The position numbers were made by a program, and so were the translations under genes. Of a stretch of 21,643 nucleotides of DNA, positions 21,596-21,643 are shown piece by piece. The DNA is from an uncultured Eubacterium sp. (GTDB taxonomy: Bacteria; Bacillota_A; Clostridia; Lachnospirales; Lachnospiraceae), in the NCBI GenBank assembly GCA_948468465.1, contig CAOKJJ010000078.1, positions 1 through 21,643 of the forward strand, given 5' to 3'. The notes below the pieces were generated by a model. The model was not told where the DNA came from, made no database searches, and was given only the letters and a program-made list of their open reading frames with translations. The stretch's first letter is position 1, and each line of letters opens with the position of its first letter.

Positions 21596-21643
21596 TTATT
21601 GTTTTGCGTCAAATCCGCCGCCTCCTAGTATCTCTCCCGTATT
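21596..21643 (-). CDS. C-terminal end of a probable FlgN export chaperone (partial)
   Basis: An open frame from the right edge ends at TAA (21596-21598), 21 bases before flgK. Its last residues read NTGEILGGGGFDAKQ. A Gly-rich tail ending in FDAK-like residues directly before flgK is what FlgN of Bacillota/Clostridia commonly shows, and FlgN is the FlgK/FlgL chaperone. Only 15 residues are visible, so the identity rests mainly on position. Confidence 0.5.
   Translation of the reverse strand, partial: NTGEILGGGGFDAKQ

Overview
The window looks like a chromosomal motility locus of a low-GC, Gram-positive, flagellated Clostridia bacterium, most likely Lachnospiraceae. The grounds are strong AGGAGG ribosome-binding sites, A+T-rich DNA, the FliW/CsrA pair, two FlgK paralogues, and a flagellin with the QRMNELATQAAND segment typical of gut Lachnospiraceae flagellins. 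The genus cannot be fixed from the sequence.

Right half (about 10.1-21.6 kb, all minus strand, read right to left): a late flagellar cluster. In transcription order it holds the tail of a probable flgN, two flgK paralogues, an oversized flgL, fliW, csrA, flaG, an oversized fliD, fliS, a coiled-coil FliT/FlgN-like chaperone candidate, and a short 270-residue flagellin. Two sigma-D/sigma-28-type promoters are visible, one before flaG-fliD-fliS and one before flagellin. The flagellin leader has a hairpin with ATGGAA in its loop, just upstream of an AGGAGG ribosome-binding site. This is the architecture expected for CsrA repression relieved by FliW, and fliW and csrA lie about 4 kb upstream in the same cluster. 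A bidirectional terminator separates flagellin from the convergent plus-strand operon.

Left half (1-10.07 kb): a probable flagellin or surface glycosylation island with two divergent operons that start at a perfect 30-bp palindrome (6489-6518). The palindrome contains symmetric, overlapping extended -10 elements. The plus-strand operon holds three tandem CgeB-like glycosyltransferase paralogues. The minus-strand operon holds two copies of a [TPR-like protein + family-2-like glycosyltransferase] module, a DUF4422 glycosyltransferase with a helical C-terminal extension, a fourth CgeB-like protein and a GT2 glycosyltransferase. The far-left DNA is visibly richer in A+T. It carries an 85-bp direct repeat spanning a gene-tail/gene-head junction, with signs of frameshift and gene decay, so the island appears to have grown by duplication and recombination.

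Working model (inference): the GT set next to flagellin glycosylates flagellin or another surface structure; FliS, FlaG, FliD and the FlgK/FlgL junction proteins build the filament and its cap; FliW-CsrA couples flagellin translation to export. No CRISPR array, tRNA, rRNA or insertion sequence was seen. No gene-free stretch exceeds 300 bases; the longest is the 191-base flagellin upstream region.
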